DNA of 64,000 nucleotides from Camelimonas fluminis (GTDB taxonomy: Bacteria; Pseudomonadota; Alphaproteobacteria; Rhizobiales; Beijerinckiaceae). The translations under genes were made by a program, and so were the position numbers. Below are positions 36,241 to 44,825 of this stretch, in pieces. Where the stretch lies: the NCBI RefSeq assembly GCF_014656355.1, contig NZ_BNCG01000002.1, positions 330,463 through 394,462 on the forward strand, read 5' to 3'. Every line of letters starts with the position of its first letter. Positions within the stretch are counted from its first letter, which is position 1. The notes under the pieces were generated by a model that worked only from the letters and a program-made list of their open reading frames with translations, did no database searches and was not told the origin of the DNA.

Positions 36241-37167
36241 ATGCCCATCAAGCTGCCCGATGACCTGCCCGCTTTCAGCACCCTTGAGGCGGAGGGCGTG
36301 ATGGTCATGCGTGAAACCGACGCCGTGCGTCAGGATATTCGCCCGCTGCGCATTGGCTTCCTCAATCTGATGCCCAACAAGATCCGGACGGAGACGCAGA
36401 TCGCCCGCCTGATCGGCGCGACGCCATTGCAGGTTGAGATGACGCTGGTGCGCATCTCCGGCCACACGCCGCGCAACACCTCCGCCGAGCACATGATCGC
36501 CTTCTACCGTACGTGGGAGGAGATCCGCGACGAGAAGTTCGACGGCTTCATCATCACCGGCGCGCCGGTGGAGCGGTTGCCGTTCGAAGAGGTGAACTAT
36601 TGGGACGAACTGCGCCACATCTTCGACTGGACGCAGACCAATGTGCACCGCTCCTTCAACATCTGCTGGGGCGCCCAGGCCGCCGTGCACCACTTCCACG
36701 GCATGCCGAAATATGAGCTGGAGCAGAAGGCGTTCGGCGTATTCCGCCATCGCAACCTGTGTCCGGCCTCGCCCTATCTGCGCGGCTTTTCGGATGATTT
36801 TTCGGTTCCTGTGTCACGCTGGACCGAGGTCCACAAGGCCGACATTCCTGCGGGTTCCGGCGTGAAGGTGCTGGCGGAAAGCGACAAGGCGGGCCTGTGC
36901 CTGCTGGACGATCCGGCGACAGCCTCGCTGCACATGTTCAACCACATCGAGTATGACTCGACCTCCCTGGCCGAGGAGTACTTCCGCGACCTCAGCGCCA
37001 ACGTTCCGATGGCGATCCCGCACGACTATTTCCCGGGCGACAATCCGGAGCACATGCCGAACAACCGCTGGCGCAGCCACGCCCACCTGCTGTTCGGCAA
37101 CTGGATCAACGAGATATACCAGACGACGCCGTTCGACCTGGGCGACATTGGCAACAGGAAGCGCTGA
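36241..37167 (+). CDS. metA: Homoserine O-acetyltransferase/succinyltransferase MetA
   Basis: A 308-residue MetA. The catalytic Cys is in [14 protein letters not shown] (about 142), the catalytic His in HMFNHIEYD (about 235) with Glu two residues later. The active-site segment reads [14 protein letters not shown], placing Glu at position 111; in characterised MetA proteins Glu at this position goes with acetyl-CoA use, Gly with succinyl-CoA, so acetyltransferase activity is inferred. It activates homoserine for methionine synthesis. The ATG at 36241 starts [20 protein letters not shown], the usual N-terminus. A candidate leader RNA precedes it and a hairpin follows. Confidence 0.96.
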   Translation: MPIKLPDDLPAFSTLEAEGVMVMRETDAVRQDIRPLRIGFLNLMPNKIRTETQIARLIGATPLQVEMTLVRISGHTPRNTSAEHMIAFYRTWEEIRDEKFDGFIITGAPVERLPFEEVNYWDELRHIFDWTQTNVHRSFNICWGAQAAVHHFHGMPKYELEQKAFGVFRHRNLCPASPYLRGFSDDFSVPVSRWTEVHKADIPAGSGVKVLAESDKAGLCLLDDPATASLHMFNHIEYDSTSLAEEYFRDLSANVPMAIPHDYFPGDNPEHMPNNRWRSHAHLLFGNWINEIYQTTPFDLGDIGNRKR

Positions 37168-37198
37168 ACCGCCAGCTTCACTGGTTGCCTGAGCATCA

Positions 37199-37233
37199 AT
37201 GACAATGCCCGCGCCATGCGCGGGCATTGTCAT
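37199..37233. terminator. Terminator-like palindrome after metA
   Basis: Perfect 15-bp stem ATGACAATGCCCGCG / CGCGGGCATTGTCAT with the 5-base loop CCATG, 32 bases after the metA stop and between convergent genes. There is no T run on either side, so termination would rely on the stem alone. Confidence 0.6.
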
Positions 37234-37305
37234 GTCCGGACGGGATGCATCCGGGAAAGAGGCCGGGCGGTTTCAGCGGCGCGCCCTGACGGTCTGACGA
37301 CGGCG

Positions 37306-38457
37306 TCAGATCGGTCGTGGGCGGTCGCGCCGGTCAAGGATGCGGCGCTTGATATTGAGAGCCGGCTTCTCAATCATCCGCCACGAGACGAAGCCAACGA
37401 GCACGGTGAGCGCCAGCGCCGGCGCCAGCAGGACGAGCGCGCCGGCCAGCGGAAACAGGGCGTGCAACGCCTGCTGGATGGGCCAGCCGTACAGATAGAC
37501 GCCGTAGGAAATGTCATCGCGCGGCTCGGGGATGAGACGGCTGACCGGAACCAGCGCCAGCCACATCAGACAGTAAGCCTCGGTGAGAAACAGCGCTGTA
37601 TTGTAGGCGAAGGTGTGCCGCAGCAGCACGACGCCGGCGATCATGAACATCGCCGCCAGGATCGACAGGCGGATGGAGCCGCCGAAGCGATAGAACACCG
37701 CCCCGGCCGTGAACAGCAGCGGCAGCCGCACGGCGGTCTGCAAGCCCTTGGCCGCCTCAGGCTGCAACCAGTCCAGCAACAGCAGGGCGGCGGTCAGGGA
37801 CAGCAGCAGGCCAAGCGCCAGCCGGCGGCTGCGCAACAGGCCAAGCGCGCCGATCACGAACACGGCGGCGTAACAGATCACCTCATATTTCAGCGTCCAC
37901 ACCGTTCCCATGGGGAAGCGGAATGGATTGTTCTCAAACACCCCCGGCAGGACCGTGTTGCTCTTGTAGGTGCTCAGGGTCTGGACGACGAATTTCCAGG
38001 TCCCCGCGTCAGCCAGATAACGGAATGGCCCAAGCGAACTGAGCGCCGCGCCCAGCACCAGGCCGACCATCAGCGTGGCGACGATCAGGCCCGGCGCGAT
38101 GCGCAAGACGCGCGCCAAAGCGTAATCGAGCCAGCCGCGCCGGTCGAAGCTCATGGTGACGAGAAACCCGGAAATGACGAAGAAGCCGTTCACGGCGTGC
38201 TCGCCCAGGGTATAGCCGGTCGCCGCCGTCAGCGGCTCGTCGTGCACATTGCCGGTGATGACGCTGAAGCCGTGCGAGACGACGACGGCCACCGCCATCA
38301 CCAGGCGCAGCAGATTGAAATTGTTGGCGCGGCCGACGGAGGCCTCCGTCACCGTGGGGGCGCCCAGAAGCCCGCCCCGCCACGGCTCAACCGCCACCGC
38401 CTCGCCGGCCTGCACCGCGCCCACACGTTCGATCCTGCTGGTCATCCCTCTGGTCAT
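37306..38457 (-). CDS. Acyltransferase 3 family membrane protein
   Basis: A 383-residue polytopic inner-membrane protein of the acyltransferase 3 (OafA/NodX-like) family: FNLLRLVMAVAVVVSHGFSV carries the conserved R-x10-H of the first helix region, followed by HAVNGFFVISGFLVTMSF, and DDISYGVYLYGWPIQQAL near the C-terminus. Such enzymes transfer acyl groups to surface polysaccharides or other extracytoplasmic targets. The GT2 gene upstream on the same strand suggests a role in a surface glycan, but the spacer of about 280 bases argues against tight coupling. Start could also be the ATG at 38445. Confidence 0.88.
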   Translation of the reverse strand: MTRGMTSRIERVGAVQAGEAVAVEPWRGGLLGAPTVTEASVGRANNFNLLRLVMAVAVVVSHGFSVITGNVHDEPLTAATGYTLGEHAVNGFFVISGFLVTMSFDRRGWLDYALARVLRIAPGLIVATLMVGLVLGAALSSLGPFRYLADAGTWKFVVQTLSTYKSNTVLPGVFENNPFRFPMGTVWTLKYEVICYAAVFVIGALGLLRSRRLALGLLLSLTAALLLLDWLQPEAAKGLQTAVRLPLLFTAGAVFYRFGGSIRLSILAAMFMIAGVVLLRHTFAYNTALFLTEAYCLMWLALVPVSRLIPEPRDDISYGVYLYGWPIQQALHALFPLAGALVLLAPALALTVLVGFVSWRMIEKPALNIKRRILDRRDRPRPI

Positions 38458-38473
38458 CCCGCCGTCATATCCC

Positions 38474-38527
38474 GGAGCATTTTCCTAAAACGCCGCGTTC
38501 ACGTCTCGTGAAAAGCGTCAATACAAA
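38474..38527 (+). repeat. Dispersed GAGCATTTTC-type palindromic repeat
   Basis: Begins GGAGCATTTTCCTAAAACGC and ends CTCGTGAAAAGCGTCAATAC+AAA, the same head and tail layout as the copies at 238 and 13281. It lies 16 bases upstream of the acyltransferase start. The remaining spacer to 38735 has no gene. Confidence 0.65.
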
Positions 38528-38735
38528 GGGTTGAAGCGCCTCCGGTGAAACCTGGCGCACCAGGAAACACTCCAGCTTCAAACGCTCCAGCTTGCCGTAT
38601 CGTCCATCGCGGATGAAACACACGCAGGACTGGAGCACCCTCGCGCGAAGCAGACACCACTTCGCGTTAAGAAAGCACATTGCTGCAGAACGGCGGATCT
38701 GGTTCTGACCGAATTTGGGACCTTGGCCCATTGGG

Positions 38736-39638
38736 TCATCCGCCATTCCGTTCATCGGGCGCCGGCTCCAGATGCTCCCGCGTCACCGCCTGTCCGCCAC
38801 GAAGGAAAGCGAGGGCGCCTGCGGCGCTGCCGGCGTAGCGCTCAATGGTGGCGCGGCGGAAACTGAACAGCGCCAGCAGGGTCTTGCAACCGTTGACCAG
38901 CGCCGTCGTGGGCGCTGGCGATCTGAGGCCCCATTTGTGCGCCACATAGGCCTGCGACCAGGCCATGTGCCAGCGGGCGCGAAAGATCCGGCCAGGCGCC
39001 CTGCCCGCCGATTTGCCGCGTCCGTGCCGGGCGACGGCGTCGTGCACATGCACCAGCGCCAGGCCGGCGTCAGCGACCCGGCGGCACAGGTCGTCGTCCT
39101 CATAGAACAGGAAGATGTTGGGATCGTAGCCGCCCAGCCGCCCGAAAACCGCGCGACGCATCAGCAGGCAGGCGCCGGAGAGGAACGGCGCGCAACAGTC
39201 GCCTTCCGGCAGGCGCAGAATGTCGGGCGGATTGGTCAGATAGGGCGACAGCAACGAGCGGCGCTGGAAGAACAGCCGGCCGTCCGGCTCGATGATGCGC
39301 GGCGCCAGCATGCCGGCGTCCGGCCAGCGTCCGGCGGCGGCGACGAGCGCGGCGATGCAGCCAGGATCGGGCGCGCAATCGGGATTGATGATGAGAACGT
39401 AGTCACTGAGGGCGGCGGCGACGCCGATGTTGTTGCCGCGCCCATAACCCTCGTTGCGGGCGTTGCGAATGACCTGGGCGCCATGGGCCGTCGCGACCGC
39501 TGCGGTGTCGTCGCTGCTGGCGTTGTCAACGACAATGATGGCGACGCCTTCGCGCGTCAGCGCCTCAAGGCACTCTGGCAACGCGTCGGCGCTGTTCCAC
39601 GCCACGACGATGGCGGTGACCGGGCTGTCAGCGCTCAT
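38736..39638 (-). CDS. Glycosyltransferase family 2 protein
   Basis: A 300-residue GT-A fold enzyme: TAIVVAWNSADALPECLEAL at the start, VDNASSDDTAAVA nucleotide-sugar site, IINPDCAPDPGC with the DxD-like motif, and a FLFYEDDDLCRRVADAG segment typical of rhamnosyl-type GT2 proteins. It has no membrane helix. It probably adds a sugar to a lipopolysaccharide or exopolysaccharide. The ATG at 39638 follows GGAGAA; an upstream start at 39656 is weaker. Confidence 0.9.
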   Translation of the reverse strand: MSADSPVTAIVVAWNSADALPECLEALTREGVAIIVVDNASSDDTAAVATAHGAQVIRNARNEGYGRGNNIGVAAALSDYVLIINPDCAPDPGCIAALVAAAGRWPDAGMLAPRIIEPDGRLFFQRRSLLSPYLTNPPDILRLPEGDCCAPFLSGACLLMRRAVFGRLGGYDPNIFLFYEDDDLCRRVADAGLALVHVHDAVARHGRGKSAGRAPGRIFRARWHMAWSQAYVAHKWGLRSPAPTTALVNGCKTLLALFSFRRATIERYAGSAAGALAFLRGGQAVTREHLEPAPDERNGG

Positions 39639-39758
39639 CCGACTTCTCCAACGCACCGCTGGCGCTCAGGCGCCGCTGGCAATCCTGGCGCCGCATTCAT
39701 TCACGCGGCCCCGCCCCCTGCTCCAGACAACCGGATCTGGCGCCGCCTTACATGAATC

Positions 39759-39788
39759 GGGGCGCCCGCCAGCGACGGCGGACGCCCC
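39759..39788. terminator. Hairpin between aspS and GT2 gene
   Basis: 12-bp stem with one wobble (GGGGCGCCCGCC / GGCGGACGCCCC), 6-base loop, 67 bases after the aspS stop on the minus strand. No T run on the minus strand, so efficiency is uncertain. Confidence 0.45.
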
Positions 39789-39854
39789 TTTCACATTACG
39801 ACCCTCGCGAGGGCATGACCGTGATCTGGACAACCAGACCGGCAACCACCGTTC

Positions 39855-41654
39855 TCACGCCTCAGGCAGATTGAGCCGGATGTGCAGTTCGCGCAGTTGC
39901 TTCGGCCCCACTTCGGCGGGCGAGCCCATCAGCAGATCTTCCGCCCGCTGGTTCATGGGGAACAGCGAGATCTCGCGCAGGTTGTTGACGCCGCAGAGCA
40001 GCATGACGATGCGGTCGACGCCAGCGGCCATGCCGCCATGCGGCGGCGCGCCGTACTGGAACGCCCGGTACATGCCGCCGAAGCGCTCGACCACGGTCGC
40101 CTCGTCATAACCCGCCAGTTCGAACGCCTTCACCATCGCCTCGGGGCGGTGGTTGCGGATGCCGCCCGACGCGATCTCATAGCCATTGCAGGCGATGTCG
40201 TACTGGAAGGCGTTGATGGTCAGCGGATCCTGGGTGTTCAGGGCGTCCAGACCGCCTTGCGGCATCGAGAACGGATTGTGCGAGAAGTCGATCTTCTTCT
40301 CGTCCTCGTTCCACTCGTAGAACGGGAAATCGACGATCCAGGCCAGCTCGTAACGGTCGTGATCGACCAGCTTCAGGTCCTCGCCCACCTTGGTGCGGGC
40401 CATGCCAGCGAATTTGTAGAATTTCTGCGGATCGCCGGCGACAAAGAAAGCGGCGTCGCCCTCTTTCAGACCAAGGGCGGCGCGGATGGCTTCGACGCGC
40501 TCCGGGCCGATGTTGTTGGCGATCGGACCACGGCCAACCGCGCCCGTCGCGCCCTCGCCCTCGCCCTCGGCGGCGCCCCACATGATGTAGCCAAGGCCAG
40601 GCTGGCCTTCGCCCTGGGCCCACGAGTTCATGCGGTCGCAGAACGAGCGGCTGCCGCCGCCGGGGCCCGGAATGGCCCACACTTCATTGCCGGCGCTTTC
40701 GAGCATGCGCGCGAACACCTTGAAGTTGGAGCCGCGGAAGTGCTCCGAGACGTTCTGCATGATCAGCGGGTTGCGCAGATCCGGCTTGTCGGTGCCGTAT
40801 TTGCGCAGCGCCTCGGCGTAGGGAATGCGCGGCCAGTTCTTCGTCACCGGCTTGCCGTCGGCGAATTCCTCGAACACGCCGGTGATCACCGGCTCAACAG
40901 CGGCGAAAATGTCTTCCTGCTCGACGAAGCTCATTTCGAGATCGAGCTGGTAGAACTCGCCCGGCAGGCGGTCGGCGCGCGGATCCTCATCACGGAAGCA
41001 CGGCGCGATCTGGAAGTAGCGGTCGAAGCCGCTCATCATGATGAGCTGCTTGTACTGCTGCGGCGCCTGCGGCAGGGCGTAGAACTTGCCGGGGTGAATG
41101 CGGCTCGGCACCAGGAAGTCGCGGGCGCCTTCCGGCGACGACGCCGTCAGGATCGGCGTCTGGAATTCGAAGAAGCCCTGGTCCTGCATGCGGTTGCGCA
41201 TGCTGGTGATGATGCGGCCGCGCTTCATGATGTTGGCGTGCAGCTTCTCGCGGCGCAGATCGAGGAAGCGGTACTTCAGACGGATCTCTTCCGGATACTC
41301 CTGGTCGCCAAACACCGGCAGCGGCAGCTCGGAGGCGGCGCCCAGCACTTCCGCGTCGGTGACGTAGAGTTCGACCTCGCCGGTCGGCAGCTCCGCGTTG
41401 ACGGTGCCCTCGGGACGGGCGCGGACCTTGCCGTCGACGCGCACCACCCACTCGGACCGCACCTGCTCCATCAGGCTGAACACCGGCGAATCGGGATCGA
41501 CCACGCACTGGACGACGCCATAGTGATCGCGCAGATCGATAAACAGCACGCCGCCGTGATCACGGATACGGTGACACCATCCGGAAAGCCGCGCCTGGCT
41601 GCCGATATCCGACGCGCGCAGGGCGCCACACGTATGGGAGCGGTAACGATGCAT
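39855..41654 (-). CDS. aspS: Aspartyl-tRNA synthetase
   Basis: A 599-residue bacterial-type AspRS: OB-fold anticodon domain with [20 protein letters not shown], motif 2 [20 protein letters not shown], the GAD insertion domain in the middle, and motif 3 [14 protein letters not shown] near the C-terminus. The ATG at 41654 opens [12 protein letters not shown]; the frame continues to 41732 with non-conserved sequence. It is divergent from rnd across a 219-base promoter region. Confidence 0.97.
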   Translation of the reverse strand: MHRYRSHTCGALRASDIGSQARLSGWCHRIRDHGGVLFIDLRDHYGVVQCVVDPDSPVFSLMEQVRSEWVVRVDGKVRARPEGTVNAELPTGEVELYVTDAEVLGAASELPLPVFGDQEYPEEIRLKYRFLDLRREKLHANIMKRGRIITSMRNRMQDQGFFEFQTPILTASSPEGARDFLVPSRIHPGKFYALPQAPQQYKQLIMMSGFDRYFQIAPCFRDEDPRADRLPGEFYQLDLEMSFVEQEDIFAAVEPVITGVFEEFADGKPVTKNWPRIPYAEALRKYGTDKPDLRNPLIMQNVSEHFRGSNFKVFARMLESAGNEVWAIPGPGGGSRSFCDRMNSWAQGEGQPGLGYIMWGAAEGEGEGATGAVGRGPIANNIGPERVEAIRAALGLKEGDAAFFVAGDPQKFYKFAGMARTKVGEDLKLVDHDRYELAWIVDFPFYEWNEDEKKIDFSHNPFSMPQGGLDALNTQDPLTINAFQYDIACNGYEIASGGIRNHRPEAMVKAFELAGYDEATVVERFGGMYRAFQYGAPPHGGMAAGVDRIVMLLCGVNNLREISLFPMNQRAEDLLMGSPAEVGPKQLRELHIRLNLPEA

Positions 41655-41873
41655 TGTCTTGCGCCAGATCCTTGAAAAAAACGGGAACGCCGGGAAATTT
41701 GCCAACGCCGGCGGCGTATTGGAGCGCGACAAAACCCATACGGCGCCCCCATTGTCAATGGCGAACGCCGTGCAGGACGCGCAGACAGCTCCTTGCGGAG
41801 AAATTATGGCGCCGGCGCGTCAAAAAAGCTAAACAGTCGGGACATTCCTCCCAGCGTGGTCTATAGCCCGGTT

Positions 41874-43037
41874 ATGCTGCCAGTTACTTCATCCGCCGAA
41901 CTTGCGGCGGCCTGCGCCCGCCTCGCCGCCCATCCATACGTGACGGTCGATACAGAGTTTCTGCGCGAGACGACGTATTACTCGAAGCTGTGCCTGATCC
42001 AGATGGCGTCGCCCGAGGAGGCGATTCTCGTGGATCCGCTGGCGCCAGGCCTCGATCTGGCCCCGTTTTTTGAACTGATGACCAACCCCGCCGTGGTGAA
42101 GGTGTTTCACTCCGCCCGGCAGGACGTGGAGATCATCTGGTTCATGGGCCATGTGATCCCGACGCCGCTGTTCGACAGCCAGGTCGCCGCCATGGTCTGC
42201 GGCTATGGCGATTCTGTTTCCTACGAGCAGCTGGTCAGTGATCTGGCGCGGGCGCGAATCGACAAGACCTCGCGTTTCACCGACTGGTCGCGCCGCCCCC
42301 TCAGCGAGCAGCAGGTGAACTACGCCCTCGGCGACGTCACCCATTTGCGCTCGGTTTATGAAGCGCTGCGCGCCCAGCTCGCAGACTCCGGGCGTGAAGA
42401 CTGGCTGGCGGACGAGATGGCGGTGCTGACCTCGCCGGCGACCTATGACGCCAATCCCGACGACGCATGGCTGAAGCTGGGCGGCCGGCTGCGCAAGACG
42501 CGCGACGCCCTTGTCCTGCGCGACCTCGCCGCCTGGCGCGAACGCGAGGCCCGCTCCCGCGATGTGCCGCGCTCGCGCATCCTCAAGGACGACGCGCTGA
42601 TTGACATCGCCGTCAACGCGCCGCGCACGGCGGAAGCGCTGGGACAGTTGCGCTCCACGCCCAACGGCTTCGAGCGGTCGCGCGCCGGCGGCGAGATCAT
42701 CGCCGTCATCAAGGGCGCGCTCGACAAGGACCCGCGCTCCATCACCCTGCCGTCGAAAGAGCGCGGCCGCTCCTCCAACGGCGCGCTGATGGACCTGCTG
42801 AAGGTGCTGCTGAAGGCCGTGTCGGAGAATGAAAAGGTGGCGCCGAAGCTGATCGCCACCACCGACGACCTGGAGGCCATCGCAGCCGACGACAACGCCG
42901 ACGCCCAGGCGCTCAAAGGCTGGCGCCGGACGATTTTCGGCGAGCGCGCCCTGGCGCTGAAGCACGGCCGCATCGGCGTGGTGGTGGACAAGGGCAAGGT
43001 GTCGTTCGTGGACCTGCCGGAGAAGAAGGCCGGCTGA
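41874..43037 (+). CDS. rnd: Ribonuclease D
   Basis: A 387-residue RNase D. DEDD exonuclease motifs are VDTEFLRETTYY, VFHSARQDVEIIWF and QVNYALGDVTHLRSVYEAL; an HRDC domain follows around 215-290 (ARSRDVPRSRILKDDALIDI). It trims 3' ends of tRNA and other stable RNAs. The ATG at 41874 matches the family start; upstream in-frame codons to 41793 are not conserved. The aspS-rnd divergent pair is common in alphaproteobacteria. Confidence 0.95.
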   Translation: MLPVTSSAELAAACARLAAHPYVTVDTEFLRETTYYSKLCLIQMASPEEAILVDPLAPGLDLAPFFELMTNPAVVKVFHSARQDVEIIWFMGHVIPTPLFDSQVAAMVCGYGDSVSYEQLVSDLARARIDKTSRFTDWSRRPLSEQQVNYALGDVTHLRSVYEALRAQLADSGREDWLADEMAVLTSPATYDANPDDAWLKLGGRLRKTRDALVLRDLAAWREREARSRDVPRSRILKDDALIDIAVNAPRTAEALGQLRSTPNGFERSRAGGEIIAVIKGALDKDPRSITLPSKERGRSSNGALMDLLKVLLKAVSENEKVAPKLIATTDDLEAIAADDNADAQALKGWRRTIFGERALALKHGRIGVVVDKGKVSFVDLPEKKAG

Positions 43038-43125
43038 ACACAGGGTTGCCCCTGCGGCGCCCGTCGCCCGCACGGGCAGGCTGGCGCCAGCCCCATGACC
43101 CGCCCCAGCGCGTCATGCCGGCGCG

Positions 43126-43165
43126 TTGTTGCAGGCAGCCATGTCTTGTTGCAGGCAGCCATGTC
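43126..43165. repeat. Perfect 20-bp tandem duplication
   Basis: TTGTTGCAGGCAGCCATGTC occurs twice in direct succession (43126-43145, 43146-43165). It lies in the convergent rnd-ppx spacer (43038-43321), which otherwise shows no gene. Confidence 0.85.
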
Positions 43166-43321
43166 TCGCCGCGCTGGACCCGTCAGGCCGTTTTGCCAAA
43201 TGCTCTTCCGGTCACAGCCGCAAAACAGTTGCGACCTCACGAGGCGATGGCCGGCGCGGTTGATCGCCCAACCGTTGCGCCGCGCCTCTTCAGCCGCCCG
43301 CCAACCGCCTGCGGCGCCCTG

Positions 43322-44824
43322 TCATCCCACGCAGATCTGAACCTGCATGCCGACCGTCCGCCCGAGCTGGCGCAGTCGGTTGGCGATGCGATCCGAGCGC
43401 AGGTTCTCCAGTTCCACCGGGATGGACAGGGTCAGCACGCCCTTTTTCACCGTCAGCGGACAGCGGGGCAGCACCCCGGCCATGGCTGCGGAAAGAATGT
43501 AGGCGACGCGCATGGCGGCGCCGAGAATGCGCGCCCGCTCGACCATGTGCATCGGCATCAGCTCACGGATGCGCGCGACGTTGCTTTCGATCGACAGGCC
43601 CTCATGGCGGATATAGTTGGACAGGGCCATGAAACCCCGTTCCGGATGGGTCACGCCGGCGAACGTCGCCTGCGACAGCAGGATCAGCGCCTGCTCGCCG
43701 CGATAGTCAGGGTGGGCGCGCCAGCAGACATCCGAAACCAGGCAAGCGGCCGCGCGCACCCGTGCTTCCGCCGGCGTCTCGCTCAGGTGCAGCGATGCGA
43801 ACAGGCCGCCGACCCAGTCCACCAGTTCCTCGCAGTGACGTGGCGAACGCGAGCGCAGCCAGTTCATTTCCGAAGCCATGGCGAGCAGCGGATCCCGCGC
43901 CTGCAACTCCGGAGCAAGCGCCTCGAACAGCAGCCCTTCCCGGACGCCATAGGGCGAGATCATCACGGAGGACGGGTGGCCGCGCCGGATAATCTGCTCC
44001 AGCAGCAACGCGCCATAGGCCAGCAGCGGCCGGCGCGCCGACGAGATGGAGCCGATGGCCTCCAGGGCGCCCACGTCAAGGCGCTGCACCATGCGGGCGA
44101 AGGCAATGGCCTCGCCGGGATTAATCTCATAGGCGTGCATCACATGGAGCGGATAGCCGATCTGTTCCATGTGCAAACGCGCCAGGGCGCGCCAGGTGCC
44201 GCCCACGGCATAAAACGCCCGGCCTTTCAGGGCGCCAATCTGCGGTGCGTTGGCGAGGGCGGCGCGCACCAGGGCGCCGGCCTTCTTGAGCGAGGCGCCG
44301 GAGGCATCCTGCAACGCCAGGCCGCCGAGGCGCAGGCTGAGGCCTGGCCGCAACGCGCCATTGACGATCTCCACCAACTCCAGGCTGCCGCCGCCCATGT
44401 CGCCGACGACGCCGTCCGGCTTCCAGAACCCCGAGGCGACGCCGAGGGCCGACAGCTCTGCCTCGCGCGTTCCGGCCAGCAGCGACACAGGCCGGCGCAG
44501 GATTTCCTCGGCTTTCTGGATGAACCGTTCGCCGTTGGAGGCGTCGCGCACCGCCGCGGTGGCGAGAACGTGAATGTCCTCGATCTGCATCACGTCGCAG
44601 AGACCGCGAAACCGCTGCAAGGCCGCCAGCGCGCTGGCGACGGCGGTCTTGTCCATCTTGCCGGTGCTGGCGACGCCGCGCCCAAGGCCACACAGGGCCT
44701 TCTCGTTGAACAGCATCGCCGGCGAACGGGTTCGGCCCTCATAAGCGACAAGCCGCACCGAGTTCGAACCAATGTCAATGATGGCGACCGGGCTTAGCGC
44801 GGGAAGGCGCCCGCCCCCACCCAT
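43322..44824 (-). CDS. ppx: Exopolyphosphatase / guanosine pentaphosphatase (Ppx/GppA)
   Basis: A 500-residue ASKHA-fold phosphatase: AIIDIGSNSVRLVAYEG at the N-terminus, GTREAELSALGVASG, the GDMGGGSLELVEI phosphate-binding motif, and an HD-type C-terminal region. It degrades polyphosphate from the end or hydrolyses pppGpp. It begins one base after the ppk stop (ATG at 44824), so synthesis and breakdown of polyphosphate are encoded together. An earlier in-frame start at 44887 overlaps ppk and is less likely. Confidence 0.94.
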   Translation of the reverse strand: MGGGGRLPALSPVAIIDIGSNSVRLVAYEGRTRSPAMLFNEKALCGLGRGVASTGKMDKTAVASALAALQRFRGLCDVMQIEDIHVLATAAVRDASNGERFIQKAEEILRRPVSLLAGTREAELSALGVASGFWKPDGVVGDMGGGSLELVEIVNGALRPGLSLRLGGLALQDASGASLKKAGALVRAALANAPQIGALKGRAFYAVGGTWRALARLHMEQIGYPLHVMHAYEINPGEAIAFARMVQRLDVGALEAIGSISSARRPLLAYGALLLEQIIRRGHPSSVMISPYGVREGLLFEALAPELQARDPLLAMASEMNWLRSRSPRHCEELVDWVGGLFASLHLSETPAEARVRAAACLVSDVCWRAHPDYRGEQALILLSQATFAGVTHPERGFMALSNYIRHEGLSIESNVARIRELMPMHMVERARILGAAMRVAYILSAAMAGVLPRCPLTVKKGVLTLSIPVELENLRSDRIANRLRQLGRTVGMQVQICVG

Positions 44825-44825
44825 A

